From Bifidobacteriaceae bacterium (GTDB taxonomy: Bacteria; Actinomycetota; Actinomycetes; Actinomycetales; WQXJ01), in contig JAITJY010000044.1 of NCBI GenBank assembly GCA_031278675.1, positions 1 through 5,089 on the forward strand: DNA of 5,089 nt, written 5' to 3'. The position numbers were made by a program, and so were the translations under genes. Shown here piece after piece: positions 1 to 5,089 of the stretch (the stretch's first letter is position 1; the number at the start of each line of letters is the position of its first letter). The notes under the pieces are model-generated. The model was not told where the DNA came from. It was given only the letters and a program-made list of their open reading frames with translations, and did not search any database.

Positions 1-68
1 CCCCCCCCCCCCGGGGGGCCCGGACATCTTCGGGTGGGGCCCCCCCCCCCCCCTGGGGGCGCCCCCCC
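1..68. repeat. Extreme C/G homopolymer region with hairpin potential
   Basis: Three C runs (12 at 1-12, 14 at 40-53, 7 at 62-68) are broken by G runs at 13-18, 36-39 and 55-59. A hairpin can form: GGGGGG 13-18 with six C at 40-45, and CCCGGA 19-24 with TTCGGG 29-34 (one G-T pair), with loop CATC 25-28 and a bulge TGGGG at 35-39. No T run follows, so it is not a classic intrinsic terminator. It could be the end of an upstream gene region, a slippage-prone tract, or false poly-G sequence (read on the other strand) at a contig end. I favour artifact or a hard-to-sequence edge, because nothing else in the window looks like this. Confidence 0.6.
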
Positions 69-191
69 ACAGGTGTTTGTCCAGGCCGGAGGTTCGGCGG
101 TACGATCAATTGTGTGCCCGCGCTATTCAAGCCCGTTGCCAACGCGGCCACACTGACCCTAATCAGCGCTAATTGGAAAGGGGTTAGGAAG
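69..191 (+). promoter_or_regulatory. Putative leader/promoter region of the pilus operon
   Basis: This stretch has no supported gene and precedes the first gene of the visible cluster. Two weak sigma-70-like candidates are visible. One is TTGTCC (77-82) with TACGAT (101-106), spacer 18, which fits the actinobacterial TANNNT -10 pattern. The other is TTGCCA (136-141) with CCTAAT (158-163), spacer 16. An imperfect 14-bp palindrome with core AGCGCT lies at 161-174. The ribosome binding site is probably GAAAGGGG at 176-183, 8 nt before the GTG at 192. The promoters are guesses from consensus matching. The cluster may instead be read through from upstream genes outside the window. Confidence 0.25.
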
Positions 192-1295
192 GTGAAATCA
201 GCCGCCCCGGGGACGCGGGCAAAACCGCCCCGCAGCCCAATTCACCGCGAACGCGGCGCCACCATGGTCGAAGTGATGATTTCGGTGGTCCTGCTGAGCG
301 TTTTCAGCGTCGCGGCCATGTTAGTGGTCACGTCCGGCACCGCTGCCAGCGCCGACAACCGAGCTCGGATCACTGCGGCCGGCCTGGCGCAACGAGAACT
401 AGATCTGGTCAGCCAGGTGATCACCGGTTCGCCCAATGGGGCCCAACTGGTCGTGGGCGAGGGCGAGGTCACCAATCCCAACTTGGTCGATGAGCTTAGC
501 GCCACGCCCGGCGGGATTCCGACATCGGATTTCCCGTTCGCCCTCGACGGCCAAAAGTACAAAATCGTTCGCAACGCCGCCGCTTACGACACCGCGGTCA
601 AGTCGCCCTGCTCCGACGGCTCCGGAGTTGAGGCGGCCCAGGGCGTCCAGGTCACCGTGACCGTCGCTTGGGAAGGCATGGGCGCCGGCACCAGTCCCCA
701 TGTGGTCTCCAAGGTGTTCCCGCCCGGGCGCAGGGCGTCCGCCGGAATTCCAGCCGGTCAGGCCCAAATCGTGGTTCGAATCCAAGGCTCGGCCCAAGGG
801 GCCGACTACGGGCCGCGCCCGAGTATCCGGGTCGAGGTCACCGGCCCCGACGTGCTGACGCCGTCGGTCAACACCAACTCCGTCGGCTGCGCTGTGATCT
901 CGGTCGTGCCGGCCCCCGCGGGCAGCTCCTACACCGTGACTTTGGGTGGTTACCAAGGCGGCTCGGCGGCGTTCGTCAACCCGGCGGGCAACCCGAGCCC
1001 ATCCCAGAATGTTGGCGCCAAGCCCGATCAGCGGGTGCAGGTGCAGATCGAAAACTACAGCGAGGTCGCCACCCTGAAAGTGAACGTGATCAATGCCACC
1101 GAGGCGGTGCAGATGGTCTGGGCCAGGCCGTGGTCCCCGGAGGGCGGCGGCGACAGCGCGGCCGCTCTGGTCAACGGCGTCGCCACTTTCGCGGCTCTGG
1201 CCCCGGGAAAATACGACATCATGATCGGCGGCGTCACCTACGACGAAGTCGATTTGGTTTCCGGTCCGAACACCATGCCATCGGTGGTGCTGTGA
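192..1295 (+). CDS. Type IV minor prepilin, PilV/PulG-like, with C-terminal beta-sandwich repeats
   Basis: The product is 367 aa and is predicted to be a minor pilin inserted in the membrane by its N-terminal helix and incorporated in the pilus after PilD processing. The class III leader ends in RERG, with the cleavage site G22|A23 followed by TMVE, so Glu is at mature +5. A hydrophobic helix covers about 25-47. The GTG at 192 is chosen because GAAAGGGG lies 8 nt upstream and it gives a 22-residue basic leader; the open frame also runs up to a GTG at 114, which has no good ribosome site. Two similar segments, about 190-254 and 280-358, each end in a pattern like NG-V/A-hydrophobic-PxGxYxxxxGG, resembling the small beta-sandwich (carboxypeptidase-regulatory or Ig-like) modules of surface proteins. 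Two Cys lie in the exported part. The next gene overlaps it by 1 nt (TGATG). The pilin class is well supported; assignment to PilV in particular rests on gene order and is less sure. Confidence 0.85.
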   Translation: MKSAAPGTRAKPPRSPIHRERGATMVEVMISVVLLSVFSVAAMLVVTSGTAASADNRARITAAGLAQRELDLVSQVITGSPNGAQLVVGEGEVTNPNLVDELSATPGGIPTSDFPFALDGQKYKIVRNAAAYDTAVKSPCSDGSGVEAAQGVQVTVTVAWEGMGAGTSPHVVSKVFPPGRRASAGIPAGQAQIVVRIQGSAQGADYGPRPSIRVEVTGPDVLTPSVNTNSVGCAVISVVPAPAGSSYTVTLGGYQGGSAAFVNPAGNPSPSQNVGAKPDQRVQVQIENYSEVATLKVNVINATEAVQMVWARPWSPEGGGDSAAALVNGVATFAALAPGKYDIMIGGVTYDEVDLVSGPNTMPSVVL

Positions 1296-2047
1296 TGAGG
1301 GGGCTGATCGCGCGGCTGCGCGCCCGGTCCGGCCGGTCCGGCGACGCGGGGATGACCGTAGCCGAATTGTTGGCTGTTATCGCCGTCGGCGGGATGGTCA
1401 TGGGCATGGTCACAATGGTCACCGTGTCGATGCTTAAACATGACGCCAAGAACTTGATCCGCCAAAACCGCAGCGACGGCATAAGGCAGGTCAGCGTTTG
1501 GCTGGGCGACGCGCTGAGCCACGCCTCGTCGGAGAAGCCGGCGTCCGCCACCGGGGGGAAATCAGCGGCCCAGATCTTCACGGTCGCAGCCGCGGACCAC
1601 ATGGAATTCACTTCCGCGCTACCGGTGGCCGGCGACTCCGGGGGCGGCCACATCAGCCGGGTCGAAATCCTGCTGGGCGACAAGTGCTGGGGTGGCGGAC
1701 CCGACCCCGGAGTGCTCCACCGCTGTCTCCAGTCGCCCAAGATAGTCGCGGACGTCGCCAGTTTCTGCGCCAAGGGAACTGCCGACTGCCCCGATGACCT
1801 GTTCGAGGATTTGGTGGTGGCTCGTGACGTCGAGGAGGGCGAACTGTTCACCTATTACGTCCGCGACCCGAGCACCGGCGACTTCGAGCCCGCCACGCAT
1901 TCGGTGCCGGACACATCGCTGGCCAGAATCGGCGCCGTCGAAATGCGCGTCACCGTGGCCGGACCGACTGCCGGACCGAACAGCGACGAGGATTTACAAG
2001 CGACGGTTTTCAAACGCTTTACCATTCGTGAATGGGAGAACCTGTGA
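1295..2047 (+). CDS. Type IV minor prepilin, PilW/PulJ-like
   Basis: The product is 250 aa with a 19-residue leader ending SGDAG, cleavage G19|M20, then TVAE giving Glu at mature +5, and a Met/Val-rich membrane helix at about 22-46. The soluble part resembles PilW/PulJ-type minor pilins of actinobacteria: an amphipathic helix with conserved Arg/Trp (about 55-72), a beta region, then the stretch LFTYYVRDPSTGDFEP followed by a late VEMRVTV strand. Four Cys sit within about 45 residues in the middle, consistent with two disulfides outside the membrane. ATG 1295 overlaps the TGA of the previous gene by one base; GTG 1292 just before it is an alternative start. No clear Shine-Dalgarno is visible, so translation is probably coupled by termination-reinitiation. 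The open frame extends back to 668, but only as an out-of-frame shadow of the previous gene. PilW identity is inferred from position and overall form. Confidence 0.82.
   Translation: MRGLIARLRARSGRSGDAGMTVAELLAVIAVGGMVMGMVTMVTVSMLKHDAKNLIRQNRSDGIRQVSVWLGDALSHASSEKPASATGGKSAAQIFTVAAADHMEFTSALPVAGDSGGGHISRVEILLGDKCWGGGPDPGVLHRCLQSPKIVADVASFCAKGTADCPDDLFEDLVVARDVEEGELFTYYVRDPSTGDFEPATHSVPDTSLARIGAVEMRVTVAGPTAGPNSDEDLQATVFKRFTIREWENL
2034..2038 (+). promoter_or_regulatory. Ribosome binding site deciding the PilX-like start
   Basis: GGGAG lies 8 nt before ATG 2047 and 5 nt before GTG 2044, inside the end of the PilW-like gene. The spacing favours ATG 2047 over the in-frame upstream ATG 2032, which would precede this site. 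Confidence 0.55.
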
Positions 2048-2925
2048 TGCGCGGATACCTTAGGCGGCGCCGCGGCCGCGACGCCGGTGTGACGATGGTG
2101 GCCGTGTTGGCGGCCTTCACAATCCTGATGGTGGTGGTGCTCGGATCGTTGGCATACCTCACCGCGTCGACCAAGTACTCCCGTTACGAACAAGACACCG
2201 ACCTCGCCTTGGCGGCGGCTCAGTCCGGCGTCAGCGATCTGCTGAGCCGCCTGCGGGCCGATCCCGACTACCTCAGCGATGTGGCCGGGACCAAAGACGA
2301 CCCAACCGGATATTGCCAGGCTGCGTTCACTGGCGCGCCGCCGCAAAGCTCAGAGGGCGCGCTCGATGGCGACTACTTCGCCGCCGACTGCGGCTGGACG
2401 GCCGGCACCGAGGCCAAAGTGGCCGAGTTCGGCGCGGGCTCCGCCGCCGAGCGTTTCCACTACATGGTCACCTACTACAGCCCCATCGCCAGGAGCCTGG
2501 AAGTCGTCGCGACCGGCGCCGCCGGTTCCGTGGTGCGTTCAATCAAGGCCCGCATCGCCAAAGACTCCCCGGAGCAGTATCTGTACCTCTCGGACTACGA
2601 GGTAATCGACCCGACTGACGACACCGCTTATCCCGACGGAATATCATCGCGCATGTGCGGTCAGGGCTGGCCGGAGGCGGAGACCATGAACCAATTGGGG
2701 CACCGCTGGGAGATTTACCCGAACCCGGCGAATAAACCGACCCGCATCTATATAGGATCCGACAACCTGGCCCGCGCCTGCCCGGAACCCTATTTCTCGC
2801 AGTTTGACGTTCTCGACGGCCGGGTCCATTCCAACGACACGATCAAGTCGAACAAGGCCCAATTCTTGGGCGAATTCACGACAAGGGATCCAAGGTGCCA
2901 AGCGGTCAATCCGGCCGATAGCTAG
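2047..2925 (+). CDS. PilX/GspK-like pilin-type protein, N-terminal part ending at in-frame TAG
   Basis: This part is 292 aa. A very basic leader (RRRRGRDAG) has the predicted cleavage G14|V15, then TMVAVLAAF, with a hydrophobic helix at about 15-38. Mature position +5 is Ala, not Glu; lack of Glu5 is known for the GspK tip pseudopilin and fits a PilX-type protein at the pilus tip. The helix is followed by DLALAAAQSGVSDLLSRL (about 57-74), the Ala-rich amphipathic segment typical of PilX N-terminal regions. Near the end lies the motif VHSND (260-264), which I recognise from large actinobacterial pilus-locus proteins (HTND-like). Five Cys are present. The reading frame then meets TAG at 2923-2925 and continues open in the same frame to 4005, so this is very likely the front of a longer protein. 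ATG 2047 overlaps the previous TGA by one base, with GGGAG 8 nt upstream. A shortened but stable product cannot be excluded. Confidence 0.8.
   Translation: MRGYLRRRRGRDAGVTMVAVLAAFTILMVVVLGSLAYLTASTKYSRYEQDTDLALAAAQSGVSDLLSRLRADPDYLSDVAGTKDDPTGYCQAAFTGAPPQSSEGALDGDYFAADCGWTAGTEAKVAEFGAGSAAERFHYMVTYYSPIARSLEVVATGAAGSVVRSIKARIAKDSPEQYLYLSDYEVIDPTDDTAYPDGISSRMCGQGWPEAETMNQLGHRWEIYPNPANKPTRIYIGSDNLARACPEPYFSQFDVLDGRVHSNDTIKSNKAQFLGEFTTRDPRCQAVNPADS
2923..2925 (+). other. In-frame amber (TAG) codon splitting the PilX-like gene
   Basis: The codon follows GCC GAT AGC and is followed in the same frame by ACC TGG AGC GTG TGC, with no frameshift. All other complete genes here end in TGA. One transition (C to T from CAG, or G to A from TGG) would create it. 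Possible meanings are a recent nonsense mutation, a sequence error, or amber readthrough or suppression. The sequence alone does not decide between them. No suppressor tRNA or stem-loop dedicated to readthrough was recognised in the window. Confidence 0.9.
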
Positions 2926-2934
2926 ACCTGGAGC

Positions 2935-4005
2935 GTGTGCGTCAACGGCACGGCCCAATGGGGCTCCGCCGCTCCCGCCTGGGCGGAAGCGGTTGAGGTC
3001 AAGCGGGCGCCCGACCCAACTGAAATTGGTGACGAGGGTTGTCAGTACGAAGGCGCCACGCGGATTATCTTCAACGGCGACGGCACAATGACGGTCTGGT
3101 CCAAGAACACCACCACTAAGCCCAACGACGGGTGCGGATCGCTGGACGAGCTGAGTTCGGCGACTGGAGCGGTGGTCGACGTGCCGGATGGGAGCATCAT
3201 CTACGTCAAGAGCATCGACGTCGACGCCAATCCGGCGCTTAACAAGGAGATTCCCAGCAAAGGAATTGGGGGGCCATCTGGCAAGGAGCTTCCGCTTGGC
3301 ACTTACGAGACCAAATACGAGGGATTGCCTATGGGGTCCGGCGACACCTATACGCACGAAGTGTCCATGAAGTATTCGGACAAGTTTATTGGCATTGGCA
3401 ATGCCTGGATCGAGGGCGAGGCCGCCGGGACAGTGACCGTTTACGCCGACAGATCCATCGTGCTCACCGGCGATCTGCTGACCGAGGATGACGACAACGA
3501 TCTGCTCGGGCTGATGGCTGGCGGGTCGATCGAGATCTACAACCCGGTGATGGAAACCCTCAAAGCGGTGGTCAATCCGTCCGCTTCCGGTAGTTATCTC
3601 TGGTCGCAGCCTGGGGACGACCAGCGGGTTCGCGCGACAGGCACGAACGTTTGGCCGACCGACTACCAGGGAGACACGGACGTGCTCAGAATCGAAGCCG
3701 GGATCATCGCTGGCAACGGCAGCTTCCGACTCCAGAACTGGAAGATCGGTAGCACGACCGGCGGTCCCGCCCCGCTGGGCGAAGTCCAATTGTTCGGCTC
3801 GCTGGCGCAGAACTTCCGCGGCGTCCTGGGCTGGGACAGCGGCGAGTCCGCCGCTCCCTCGTTGCTAAGCGGATACAAGAAGAGTTTCACCTACAACGGT
3901 AATTTGACCAAGAAACGCCCGCTGCTGTTCTCGCCGATCGGCAACGGTGAATGGTCCATCTGGTGGCAGGAGAAGGTCGATCCGCCGAAGGTGGTCAAGA
4001 CGTGA
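2935..4005 (+). CDS. PilX-like protein, C-terminal part (same frame, downstream of TAG)
   Basis: From GTG 2935 this is 356 aa, but it is probably not an independent gene. The GTG has only GGAG one base upstream, too close for a normal ribosome site, and the piece has no signal peptide or membrane helix though it looks like an exported beta-rich domain. In the numbering of the joined 652-aa protein, conserved-looking segments are GCQYEGAT (331-338), GLMAGGSIEIYNP (488-500), QNW (563-565) and SLAQNFRG (585-592), followed by a GYKKSFTYN stretch and a final aromatic SIWWQEK. I recognise this order from large uncharacterised proteins of actinobacterial T4P clusters. Three Cys are present, all early. 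The role is inferred: an outer domain of a pilus tip or minor pilin, possibly adhesive. Local GC falls to about 53% at 3241-3420 by hand count. The stop overlaps the pilD start (GTGA, 4002-4005). Confidence 0.7.
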   Translation: MCVNGTAQWGSAAPAWAEAVEVKRAPDPTEIGDEGCQYEGATRIIFNGDGTMTVWSKNTTTKPNDGCGSLDELSSATGAVVDVPDGSIIYVKSIDVDANPALNKEIPSKGIGGPSGKELPLGTYETKYEGLPMGSGDTYTHEVSMKYSDKFIGIGNAWIEGEAAGTVTVYADRSIVLTGDLLTEDDDNDLLGLMAGGSIEIYNPVMETLKAVVNPSASGSYLWSQPGDDQRVRATGTNVWPTDYQGDTDVLRIEAGIIAGNGSFRLQNWKIGSTTGGPAPLGEVQLFGSLAQNFRGVLGWDSGESAAPSLLSGYKKSFTYNGNLTKKRPLLFSPIGNGEWSIWWQEKVDPPKVVKT

Positions 4006-4799
4006 CGGCTGACACATTGGACCTGATCGCCCGCGGTTTGGGCGGCGGTCTGCTGGGGCTGGTCATCGGCTCGTTCCTGACCGTGGTGATCGCCCGGGTA
4101 CCGAACCGCTCAAGCCTGTGGCCGCGGTCGGCCTGCCCCAAGTGCGGCGCGCGGGTGGCGGCCAAGGACAACATTCCGGTGTTGTCCTGGCTGTTGCTGC
4201 GCGGCCGCTGCCGCTCCTGCGGCGAGCCGATCTCGGCTCTCTACCCGCTGGTCGAGGCGACCACCGCGGCTGTGTTCGCGCTGGTGGCGCTGTTCATTCG
4301 ACCGCCCGCGGCGATTCCGGCCTATCTCTACGCGGCCGCCGTGGCCGTCGCGCTGACGGTGATCGACGCCCGGACCGGGCGGCTGCCGGACGCGATAGTG
4401 CTGCCGTCTTATCCGGTCTTGGCGGCGCTGCTCGCCCTGGCCAGCCTCCTGACGGGCGACTGGGCGGCGCTGGCGCGGGCGGCGATTGGCGGCATCGGAC
4501 TGTGGGCGGCCTACGGGCTGGTCCATCTGCTGGTGCCCAAAGGGATGGGACGCGGCGACGTCAAACTGGCCGGGTTGATCGGGCTGGCGCTGGCCTACCA
4601 GGGCTGGGGGCCGTTGGCGGTGGGCGCGCTGGGGGCGTTCCTATTGGGCGCGGTCTGGGGTGTCGGGGTGATTGTGAAGAACCGGGGCGGCCGGCGCACG
4701 GCTATTCCGTTTGGACCGTGGATGTGCGCCGGAGCGGCGTTGGGTTGCGCGGTCGGCGCGCCTTTGTGGGACCTGTATCGTCAATTGATACAGCTTTGA
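4002..4799 (+). CDS. pilD: Prepilin peptidase / N-methyltransferase (PilD/GspO family)
   Basis: This 265-aa polytopic membrane aspartyl protease cuts type IV prepilins after the leader Gly and methylates the new N-terminus. The N-terminal domain opens with a membrane helix holding GSFLTVVIARVP (23-34), then the zinc-type cysteine pairs CPKCG (C45, C48) and CRSCGEPIS (C70, C73), with YPLVE (81-85) after them. These are the marks of the bifunctional peptidase-methylase form. The catalytic aspartates are D122 in VIDARTGRLPD and D186 in the GxGD motif (GRGDVKLAG, 183-191). Several hydrophobic helices and a late PFGPWM segment complete the family pattern, and the length is usual. The start GTG 4002 overlaps the preceding TGA by 4 nt, with GAAGG at 3987-3991 as a possible ribosome site; the open frame also reaches an ATG at 3951, inside the previous gene. 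The three adjacent prepilins are its likely substrates. Confidence 0.95.
   Translation: MTADTLDLIARGLGGGLLGLVIGSFLTVVIARVPNRSSLWPRSACPKCGARVAAKDNIPVLSWLLLRGRCRSCGEPISALYPLVEATTAAVFALVALFIRPPAAIPAYLYAAAVAVALTVIDARTGRLPDAIVLPSYPVLAALLALASLLTGDWAALARAAIGGIGLWAAYGLVHLLVPKGMGRGDVKLAGLIGLALAYQGWGPLAVGALGAFLLGAVWGVGVIVKNRGGRRTAIPFGPWMCAGAALGCAVGAPLWDLYRQLIQL
4773..4793 (+). repeat. Perfect 7-bp inverted repeat at the pilD 3' end
   Basis: CTGTATC (4773-4779) and GATACAG (4787-4793) are exact reverse complements around a 7-nt loop (4780-4786). The repeat lies in the last codons of pilD, 45 nt before the pilM start. There is no T run after it, so rho-independent termination is unlikely. It could slow the polymerase or protect mRNA ends, or it may be chance. 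Confidence 0.4.
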
Positions 4800-4824
4800 C
4801 GGTGGGCTGAAAGTTCTAGGAAGC

Positions 4825-4831
4825 GGAAAGG
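4825..4831 (+). promoter_or_regulatory. pilM ribosome binding site
   Basis: GGAAAGG sits 7 nt before ATG 4839 in the 39-nt gap between pilD and pilM, the only real gap between genes in the window. It is a strong match in a good position and fixes the pilM start. No clear promoter is seen in the gap. Confidence 0.65.
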
Positions 4832-4838
4832 CGAGGCG

Positions 4839-5089
4839 ATGGCGAGAACCCAAGTGGTCGGGCTCGACATCGGCGACACGCAGTTGCGTGCCGTCGAGTT
4901 GGCGTTAGATGGCGCGAATCCGAGGGGGCCGGCGTCGATTCAGCGTTACGCCGAAGTCGATTTGACGCCCGATGCCGTTCGCGACGGCGAGGTTTTGCGC
5001 CCCGCCGACGTCTCCGCCGCGATTAAGAGGCTTTGGAACACGCAGCGTTTCGCCAGCAAAGACGTCATCATCGGACTGGGCGGCCAGCG
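4839..5089 (+). CDS. pilM: Type IV pilus assembly protein PilM, N-terminal part (runs off window)
   Basis: The first 83 residues of PilM are present; the gene continues past the window edge. PilM is a cytoplasmic actin-like ATP-binding protein that binds the N-terminal tail of PilN and links the inner-membrane PilN/PilO ring to the assembly motor. The visible part shows VVGLDIGDTQLRAVEL (6-21), the actin-fold phosphate-1 loop, then AVRDGEVLRP (46-55) and AAIKRLW (60-66), and FASKDVIIGLGGQ (71-83), all in the order and spacing of PilM. The residue after DIG is Asp, where Ser or Thr is common. A good ribosome site (GGAAAGG) lies 7 nt upstream. pilN and pilO are expected next, by analogy with other T4P clusters. 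Confidence 0.92.
   Translation, partial: MARTQVVGLDIGDTQLRAVELALDGANPRGPASIQRYAEVDLTPDAVRDGEVLRPADVSAAIKRLWNTQRFASKDVIIGLGGQ

Noticed and set aside
114..191. Earlier GTG start at 114 for the first pilin
   Set aside because: It would give a 48-residue leader and has no ribosome site; GTG 192 has GAAAGGGG at 8 nt and a normal leader length.
668..1294. Upstream extension of the PilW-like reading frame to 668
   Set aside because: It overlaps the first pilin gene in another frame, is Arg/Gly-rich low-complexity sequence, and would bury the prepilin leader deep inside the protein.
2923..2925. Pyrrolysine insertion as the default explanation of the TAG
   Set aside because: Pyrrolysine in bacteria is mainly tied to methylamine methyltransferases; no pyl gene or such enzyme is in the window. 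It remains only one of several options to test.
2644..3789. A 381-codon open frame on the minus strand, opposite the PilX-like gene and spanning the TAG
   Set aside because: It is codon-aligned with the sense gene, where antisense stops require TTA, CTA or TCA in the sense strand, all rare in GC-rich genes. Its protein is Arg/Val/Gly-rich without recognisable domains, and the sense strand shows family motifs.
2935..4005. Independent gene starting at GTG 2935
   Set aside because: The only upstream purine-rich site is one base away, the product lacks an export signal although it looks extracytoplasmic, and the frame continues from the pilin gene. It is kept in the feature list only as the downstream part of the split gene.
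4118..4810. A 230-codon plus-strand frame overlapping pilD
   Set aside because: It is an Arg/Gly/Ala-rich shadow of pilD, which itself has clear catalytic motifs and helices.
1..5089. CRISPR array, tRNA or rRNA genes, insertion sequence or transposase
   Set aside because: No spaced direct repeats, cloverleaf-like sequence or transposase motifs were seen on reading; the window is fully explained as a pilus gene cluster apart from its first 191 bases.

Overview
The window reads as part of a type IV pilus (T4P) assembly cluster from a high-GC Gram-positive bacterium, most likely an Actinomycetota member. The grounds are the high GC of most of the coding sequence, frequent GTG starts, TGA stops, and minor pilins of the kind seen in actinobacterial pilus loci. 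I cannot name the genus. All genes lie on the + strand and are packed with 1 to 4 nt overlaps, which indicates one transcript.

Positions 1-68 are an extreme C/G homopolymer region that can fold into a long hairpin. It may be a sequencing artifact at a contig edge. Positions 69-191 hold weak promoter-like sequence and a ribosome binding site, with no supported gene. Next come three prepilin-like genes: a 367-aa PilV/PulG-type minor pilin with two apparent beta-sandwich repeats (192-1295), a 250-aa PilW/PulJ-type minor pilin (1295-2047), and a large PilX/GspK-type protein that begins at 2047. The third gene is cut by an in-frame TAG at 2923-2925 and continues in the same frame to 4005. It would be a 652-aa product if the stop were read or repaired. 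Then come a prepilin peptidase, pilD (4002-4799), and the 5' end of pilM (4839 to the window end), the cytoplasmic actin-like platform protein that binds PilN.

How they fit together: PilD would cut and N-methylate the three prepilins at their G|(A/M/V) sites. The two pilins with Glu+5 and the PilX-like protein without it could form the tip or priming complex of the pilus. PilM begins the inner-membrane alignment module, whose further genes (pilN, pilO) are expected just downstream. The major pilin and the motor and platform genes (pilA, pilB, pilC, pilT) are not in this window.

The observation most worth following is the single amber codon in the middle of the putative tip protein. It is the only stop in the window that is not TGA, and the protein family signature and the cysteine count both suggest one continuous protein across it. 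I see no wholly new system here. The candidates for novelty are the amber codon and the poly-C tracts upstream of the pilus genes.
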